A stretch of DNA of 10,763 nt from JALQXV01 sp051005235 (GTDB lineage Bacteria > Patescibacteriota > Saccharimonadia > Saccharimonadales > 2-12-FULL-41-12): contig JBPCJO010000042.1 of assembly GCA_051005235.1 (NCBI GenBank), positions 1 through 10,763 of the forward strand, given 5' to 3'. How positions within the stretch are numbered: the first letter of the stretch is position 1; each line of letters starts with the position of its first letter. Of the stretch, positions 8,109 through 10,763 are shown piece by piece. Made by a program: the position numbers and the translations under genes. Under the pieces are notes generated by a model, which saw nothing but the letters and a program-made list of their open reading frames with translations, was not told where the DNA came from and did not search any database.

Positions 8109-8161
8109 TAGTACTATACCTGAGGTTCATTAACTTTTCATGAAGTGCAGGTATAGTACTA
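8109..8161. repeat. Palindromic repeat element, copy 1
   Basis: Perfect 14-bp arms TAGTACTATACCTG (8109-8122) and CAGGTATAGTACTA (8148-8161) enclose a second inverted repeat, TTCAT (8126-8130) and ATGAA (8140-8144). The 48-nt core 8111-8158 matches 10204-10251 in the 16S intron at 40 of 48 positions without gaps. Both copies keep the outer stem and an inner stem. It looks like a REP- or MITE-like mobile palindrome. It sits directly downstream of the decayed DUF4143 gene. Confidence 0.75.
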
Positions 8162-8299
8162 GAAAACAGACGGTTGAGGGAGTTTTGCAACCACTTCATT
8201 TTGCACATTTCGCAGTGTCGTACTACGCATTTTAATGCGAAAACGTATGATAAGACCATACGAAATACAAAGATTGCTAAGCTTCGCCTCGAGGTACCA

Positions 8300-8494
8300 G
8301 CCAGTCGCCCACCGTTGCCTGGCTGACGGATAGTTTTGCGTCGTTCTGCAATACAAAAGTTTTCCCACAGCGCGCCAGTGTCATTGCGCCGGCCAAGGCT
8401 TTCGAACTGCCCGATCAGTGCGTTGCGAACCAAGCTCCGCCAGCGACACCTCGGAGCCAACCTGAAAAGCTAATTCATAGAATTTAATGTGATT
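8300..8494 (-). pseudogene. Remnant of a second DUF4143-family ATPase
   Basis: Two blocks of the ATPase C-terminal half survive in different frames. The first, from 8494, reads KFYELAFQVGSEVSLAELG and matches LLAYQIGHEVSYGELA of the intact protein (residues 204-219). The second reads RNALIGQFESLGRRNDTGA, then LWENFCIAERRK, and matches residues 270-300 (RNAIIENF, GALWENWCVIERLK). About 45-50 codons between them are missing, with a frame change at the join near 8430. A TAA closes the frame upstream of the first block, and the expected EID...ExK end is not recognisable. The DNA differs clearly from the intact gene at 2110, so it is a separate paralogue and not a recent partial copy. Its ATP-binding half is gone, so it cannot be functional. 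Confidence 0.8.
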
Positions 8495-8539
8495 TTAGAG
8501 TCTCAAACTTATTGGCAGCCAGTTGTAGCTATTAATACA

Positions 8540-8586
8540 CCGGTGTGGTTAATAACGTTTTTACAAAAAGTAATTAACTACACCGG
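8540..8586. repeat. Long inverted repeat (hairpin) upstream of the tRNA genes
   Basis: CCGGTGTGGTTAATAAC (8540-8556) and GTAATTAACTACACCGG (8570-8586) form a 17-bp inverted repeat with two imperfect positions, one of them a G-T pair in one strand's RNA, around a 13-nt loop. It ends 8 bp before the -35 of the tRNA promoter. It may be an operator, a terminator stem without a U tract, or the end of a lost element. Confidence 0.6.
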
Positions 8587-8594
8587 CATAACAC

Positions 8595-8623
8595 TTGTGA
8601 AAAAGCCTTTTTTCAGATAAGAT
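8595..8623 (+). promoter_or_regulatory. Promoter of the tRNA-Ala / tRNA-Thr unit
   Basis: TTGTGA (8595-8600) and TAAGAT (8618-8623) are 17 bp apart. Transcription from about 8630 would give a leader of about 40 nt before tRNA-Ala. No other promoter is obvious before tRNA-Thr, so the two tRNAs are probably co-transcribed. Confidence 0.55.
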
Positions 8624-8670
8624 ATAGCAGTATTTGTCGCATATAAGCCGTGCGGACTGCGTACCTACGT

Positions 8671-8747
8671 GGGGCAATAGCTCAGTTGGCTAGAGCACCT
8701 GCTTTGCAAGCAGGGGGTCCGGGGTTCGAGTCCCCGTTGCTCCACCA
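8671..8747 (+). tRNA. tRNA-Ala (anticodon TGC)
   Basis: The acceptor stem GGGGCAA pairs with TTGCTCC. The D arm is GCTCAGTTGGCTAGAGC. The anticodon arm is CCTGC TTTGCAA GCAGG with anticodon TGC, and the T arm contains GGTTCGAGTCC within its stem. The CCA end is encoded (8745-8747). All arms are intact. Confidence 0.97.
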
Positions 8748-8762
8748 TAAATACCGATTTGT

Positions 8763-8858
8763 GGGCGATTAGCTCAGCTGGCGCAGCATAATAGCTGCAG
8801 AGTTATAGATAGCGCATAGCGCGCTCTAACCAGCTGAAACAACGCAGTTTTACAATCC
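8763..8858 (+). other. Structured tRNA-like relic between the two tRNA genes
   Basis: 8763-8781 (GGGCGATTAGCTCAGCTGG) matches the first 19 nt of tRNA-Thr (8859-8877) except for one base, but no normal anticodon or T arm follows. Instead 8774-8781 (TCAGCTGG) pairs with 8830-8837 (CCAGCTGA) and encloses two hairpins: GCAGC/GCTGC (8783-8798) and AGAG...GCGC ATA GCGC...CTCT (8799-8827). Read on the minus strand, 8837-8820 is TCAGCTGGTTAGAGCGCG, again a tRNA D-arm sequence. It looks like a tRNA 5' part joined head-to-head to another D arm, and should form a three-way junction in the transcript. It is not a functional tRNA by its sequence. Confidence 0.6.
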
Positions 8859-8935
8859 GGGCGATTAGCTCAGTTGGTTGGAGCGCGTCACTGGTAATGA
8901 CGAGGTCGGAGGTTCGAATCCCTCATCGCCCACCA
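8859..8935 (+). tRNA. tRNA-Thr (anticodon GGT)
   Basis: The acceptor stem GGGCGAT pairs perfectly with ATCGCCC. The D arm is GCTCAGTTGGTTGGAGC. The anticodon stem CGTCA/TGACG encloses loop CTGGTAA with anticodon GGT. The T arm contains GGAGGTTCGAATCC, and CCA is encoded (8933-8935). No clear terminator hairpin follows. Confidence 0.96.
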
Positions 8936-9003
8936 ATAACGAATTTTTAATTTTACGAGTCTTTGAAGCTAAACCGGAACTCATTTAACGCTTTTCTCCA
9001 GCC

Positions 9004-9621
9004 TTAACCGCTTCTTGTCCGCATATCCATAAAAATAAAATGCACTGCCGCCAAGATTGCGTAGAGGTTAAAGGCCAAGCCTACGATCCCAATAGCGAAG
9101 AGGGGAATGTCTTGAAGTAAAAGGCCTGAGTACACAAACACGCTCAGTAAGCTGGTCCAATATGGAATCAAAAACAGCCATGTGACTGCGACTAACCCAA
9201 AGAATCCCAGGGCAACTAAAATTTTAGTAGTGAAACGTATTATCAAGACCCGAGCAATTGAATCTTTAGCGTAATTTGTATCAATCACAATCTCATTCTT
9301 AGCGTCTATAATTATATTTTGGGCCACAAAATATAAAACGTACAAGACTACGGCAGTGAGTGCCCAAAAAAAGGCAGTAGCGATGTCGTTCGCATGCGGT
9401 AAACTGCTAAGATAATTTAAGAATTGGGCTATATGATAAGTGGCGGTTTGTGTGGTTTGACCTTCTGGTGTGCCTGAACCAGCCTCAAACTCACGAAAAA
9501 TTATTGCGCTATACTCTATAAAGAAAAACCCAAAAGTAAGCAGGAACGAAATAAACAACTGCCGCTGGGTTAGTATCAATAATTGCTTAATTATTGATAC
9601 TAATGTAAGTTCCTGGTTCAA
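9004..9621 (-). CDS. Multi-pass membrane protein of unknown function (205 aa), TTG start
   Basis: Hydrophobic segments lie at about 22-42, 80-101, 132-154 and 173-197, with a possible further one at about 157-170. The loop at 43-79 is polar, and 103-128 is charged (DAKNEIVIDTNYAKDSIAR). I do not recognise the family. The start is TTG at 9621-9619, because a strong Shine-Dalgarno AGGGGA (9635-9630) lies 8 nt upstream and no ATG exists near the N-terminus. Codons 7-17 carry a perfect 15-bp inverted repeat (9570-9603) that could affect translation. The gene lies between the terminator behind the 16S gene and the convergent tRNAs, so it is likely a single-gene unit. The end, DMRTRSG, is short and basic. 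Confidence 0.8.
   Translation of the reverse strand: MNQELTLVSIIKQLLILTQRQLFISFLLTFGFFFIEYSAIIFREFEAGSGTPEGQTTQTATYHIAQFLNYLSSLPHANDIATAFFWALTAVVLYVLYFVAQNIIIDAKNEIVIDTNYAKDSIARVLIIRFTTKILVALGFFGLVAVTWLFLIPYWTSLLSVFVYSGLLLQDIPLFAIGIVGLAFNLYAILAAVHFIFMDMRTRSG
9570..9603. repeat. Perfect 15-bp inverted repeat in the 5' coding region
   Basis: TTAGTATCAATAATT (9570-9584) and its exact complement AATTATTGATACTAA (9589-9603) flank the 4-nt loop GCTT. In the mRNA the hairpin starts 15 nt after the first base of the TTG codon, inside the ribosome footprint at initiation. It may regulate translation or be an operator; no protein-level reason for such perfect symmetry is apparent. Confidence 0.75.
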
Positions 9622-9715
9622 GTTATATTTCCCCTAGCGCTTAATCGGCATCTTGGTCGAGATTAGCTTATACTTTATATACTTACAATACCAATCGTTT
9701 GGTGTATATACAACT

Positions 9716-9745
9716 AAAGGCGTCTACCTCTCGGTAGACGCCTTT
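9716..9745 (-). terminator. Terminator hairpin behind the 16S gene
   Basis: AAAGGCGTCTACC (9716-9728) and GGTAGACGCCTTT (9733-9745) form a perfect 13-bp stem with a 4-nt loop, which reads GAGA, a GNRA tetraloop, in the minus-strand RNA. The T tract is short (TTT then A) on both sides. Its place between the 16S 3' end and the next minus-strand gene suggests it ends the rRNA transcript; it could act in both directions. Confidence 0.7.
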
Positions 9746-9832
9746 ATCGCTAAAAATCAAGATAGTGCAAATCAAACGTCAAATTCGTGTTACAGAAACT
9801 GATATCTTGACCAAAGATTGCTCTCTGGTTAT

Positions 9833-9915
9833 GTACATTGTCAGTACTGATTTCACAATGTACCAAGACCGACCTAGCTCCCCAACACATTGCTTGCAAT
9901 GCTGCTGGGTGCTAG
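9833..9915 (-). other. Two hairpins just downstream of 16S, possible processing structures
   Basis: In minus-strand RNA the first hairpin pairs CTAGC and GCTAG at its base (9915-9874), then CCCA/TGGG and CATTGC/GCAATG, with small bulges; it begins 13 nt after the 16S end. The second is GTACATTGT/ACAATGTAC (9833-9841, 9855-9863) with a 13-nt loop. They may be parts of rRNA processing stems. The 5' flank of the gene is outside the window, so pairing with it cannot be tested here. The rest of 9747-9927 shows nothing else. Confidence 0.4.
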
Positions 9916-10061
9916 TGTTCTCCCTAGAAAGGAGGTAATCCATCCGCAGCTTCCGCTACGGATACCTTGTTACGACTTAACCCCAATTATCTCCCCTACC
10001 TTAGGCCGGAACGAAGTCCAGACGTCAGGTATTGGCGACTTTCATGGTTTGACGGGCGGTG

Positions 10062-10123
10062 ATTGCGCTCTAGTAATTTTAGGCGCTCCCCACTTGGCAT
10101 GCGCGTCTAACGCACCAAGCGAG
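10062..10123 (-). ncRNA. Domains 5 and 6 of the intron, with branch-point A
   Basis: Domain 5-like: CTCGCTTGG (10123-10115) pairs with CCAAGTGGG (10097-10089), including a CGC triad whose middle G meets a U, as in the catalytic triad. A 2-nt bulge lies on the 3' side, then an upper stem (TGCGT/GCGCA) and a 5-nt loop instead of GNRA; total 35 nt against the usual 34. Domain 6-like: GCGC (10086-10083) pairs with GCGC (10068-10065), and CTA with TAG (10072-10070), leaving A10069 bulged. Seven nucleotides, GCGCAAT, follow to the splice site, the usual branch-point distance. Confidence 0.65.
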
Positions 10124-10203
10124 TCTCTATGCCGTAAGGCTTTAATCCTTGCGGATTCAGCATAGAGTTCTCTCCTTCCTTTTTCGATTCCTACATGATG
10201 CAG

Positions 10204-10251
10204 GTACTATACCTCGAGTTCATTAAAATTTAATGAAACGCAGGTATAGTA
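10204..10251. repeat. Palindromic repeat element, copy 2, inside the 16S intron
   Basis: Arms TACTATACCT (10205-10214) and AGGTATAGTA (10242-10251) enclose an inner stem TTCATTAA/TTAATGAA (10219-10237). It matches 8111-8158 at 40 of 48 positions with equal length, and differences in the inner part keep or extend pairing. In the intron it lies upstream of domain 5, where domain 4 (the part that tolerates insertions) is expected. Confidence 0.75.
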
Positions 10252-10436
10252 ACGAAAAAGTACTACGAGATCTGCTGACTTCCATATATCCAGCCCATCA
10301 CCTTTGCTATGCAAACGTGATGGGCGTTATTACACTCGATATATGGATCTCCCTGGGTCACACATTGGGCTGTTTCTTGCATTCCTTACCGGTTTTTCCT
10401 AAGTCGTGGCCGAAACCATACTTTTTGATCTTCTTC

Positions 10437-10457
10437 CTCTATGTACACATTGTAGAG
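10437..10457 (-). other. Putative EBS1 hairpin of the intron
   Basis: CTCTA (10457-10453) and TAGAG (10441-10437) form a stem around an 11-nt loop that ends with TGTACA (10447-10442). The last six bases of the upstream exon are TGTACA, a self-complementary hexamer, so six continuous pairs are possible. The site is about 190 nt from the 5' splice site, a usual place for EBS1 in domain 1. A hexamer match alone could be chance; its place in a hairpin loop adds weight. Confidence 0.5.
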
Positions 10458-10763
10458 TCGAAAATACCGTTGATTGTCGTAAAACAATCTGTAAAGACTA
10501 CCGTTTGCATATAGGCTCCTTCAGACTTTTCGTTACCGGAGAAGTCCTAGCCGCAGCTATCGGTTCGCAACGTAAACGTCGCAACCGAGTTGGATTTTCA
10601 CCAACTAGTCCAATGCACTGCCAGGCGCATTTATTTTGTACAAGACCCGGGAACGTATTCACGGTAGTGTTCTGACCTACCGTTACTAGCGATTCCAGCT
10701 TCAAGCAGGCGAGTTTCAGCCTGCTATCCGAACTGAGACCGGCTTTGATGGGATTTGCTCCCC

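Larger units (their letters stand above)
10062..10636 (-). ncRNA. ORF-less group II-like intron in the 16S gene (575 nt)
   Basis: Removal of 10636-10062 restores GTACACACCGCCCGT exactly, and the boundaries have no alternative placement. Group II features in order: a hairpin loop with TGTACA, identical and self-complementary to the last six exon bases (EBS1/IBS1); a G just before it that can pair with the first exon-2 base C (the delta pairing); several strong stems including 10347-10281; a palindromic element at 10251-10204; a domain-5-like hairpin (10123-10089); a 2-nt joiner; and a domain-6-like hairpin with bulged A at 10069, leaving 7 nt to an AU 3' end. Odd: the 5' end is AAATAAATGCG, not GUGYG; it fits the consensus only after six extra bases and one mismatch. 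No reverse transcriptase or homing endonuclease frame is visible, so a maturase would have to act in trans. Confidence 0.72.
9928..10763 (-). rRNA. 16S rRNA, 3' part, interrupted by an intron
   Basis: The exons on the minus strand are 10763-10637 (gene continues beyond the window) and 10061-9928. Recognisable universal sequences are GGAATCGCTAGTAA, GTGAATACGTTCCCGGG, the join GTACA/CACCGCCCGTCA, AAGTCGTAACAAGGTA and the anti-Shine-Dalgarno end GGATTACCTCCTTT. Exon 2 has 134 nt against 146 in E. coli, the difference lying in the helix 44 region. The 3' end is placed at 9928 or 9929 by alignment with the usual CCTCCTTA end. The insertion 10062-10636 falls exactly between E. coli positions A1396 and C1397. 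No 23S gene follows within 900 bases downstream. Confidence 0.96.

Noticed and set aside
8098..8460. A real protein of 120 residues on the minus strand
   Set aside because: Only its first part resembles a DUF4143 protein, the matching upstream block is in another frame, and its end runs into the palindromic repeat. It is best read as a pseudogene.
9890..10165. Plus-strand protein frame at the 16S 3' end
   Set aside because: It is antisense to conserved 16S rRNA sequence.
10062..10636. Group I or archaeal bulge-helix-bulge intron
   Set aside because: The upstream exon ends in A and the intron ends in T, not the U...G pair of group I. No convincing P/Q/R/S core or bulge-helix-bulge motif at the junctions was found, whereas a domain 5/6-like end was.
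10233..10675. Open frames on the plus strand inside the intron as homing endonuclease or other protein genes
   Set aside because: They run antisense to the rRNA, lack LAGLIDADG, HNH, GIY-YIG or reverse transcriptase motifs, and one crosses into the exon.

Overview
The window looks like a stretch of a Candidate Phyla Radiation (Patescibacteria) chromosome, perhaps Saccharibacteria-like. This rests on the 16S rRNA 3' end, which has a shortened helix 44 region and an insertion in the gene, on two large repeat-rich exported proteins of a style common in that group, and on the sparse, mixed gene layout. The phylum is an inference; only the last part of the 16S gene is present.

Layout. 26-1975 (-) encodes an exported protein with seven propeller-like repeats. 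A short divergent region (1976-2109) carries a promoter in each direction and four copies of an 8-bp operator-like motif. 2110-3246 (+) encodes an AAA/DUF4143 ATPase, probably on a leaderless mRNA. A two-gene minus-strand unit follows: a 1446-residue exported fibre-like protein (7739-3399) and an overlooked 53-residue basic protein (3387-3226), whose Shine-Dalgarno overlaps the big gene's stop codon. The big gene has a promoter and an unusual leader made almost only of A and C.

7860-8670 is mostly non-coding. It holds an AT-rich stretch with one DnaA-box sequence, a 48-nt palindromic repeat, the wreck of a second DUF4143 ATPase, a long inverted repeat and a tRNA promoter. tRNA-Ala(TGC) and tRNA-Thr(GGT) follow on the plus strand, separated by a structured tRNA-like relic. 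Next come a small membrane protein (9621-9004, minus, TTG start), a strong terminator hairpin, and the 3' part of a 16S rRNA gene on the minus strand. That gene appears to end without a 23S gene behind it.

The most striking item is a 575-nt insertion in the 16S gene, exactly between the positions equivalent to E. coli A1396 and C1397, beside the decoding centre. It has no plausible protein gene. Its 3' end reads as group II intron domains 5 and 6 with a bulged branch-point A eight nucleotides from the 3' splice site, and a hairpin loop carries a six-base match to the upstream exon in the way EBS1 pairs IBS1. Its 5' end lacks GUGYG and seems to carry six extra nucleotides. Inside it lies a second copy of the same 48-nt palindrome found at 8111-8158, which suggests a small mobile palindromic element.
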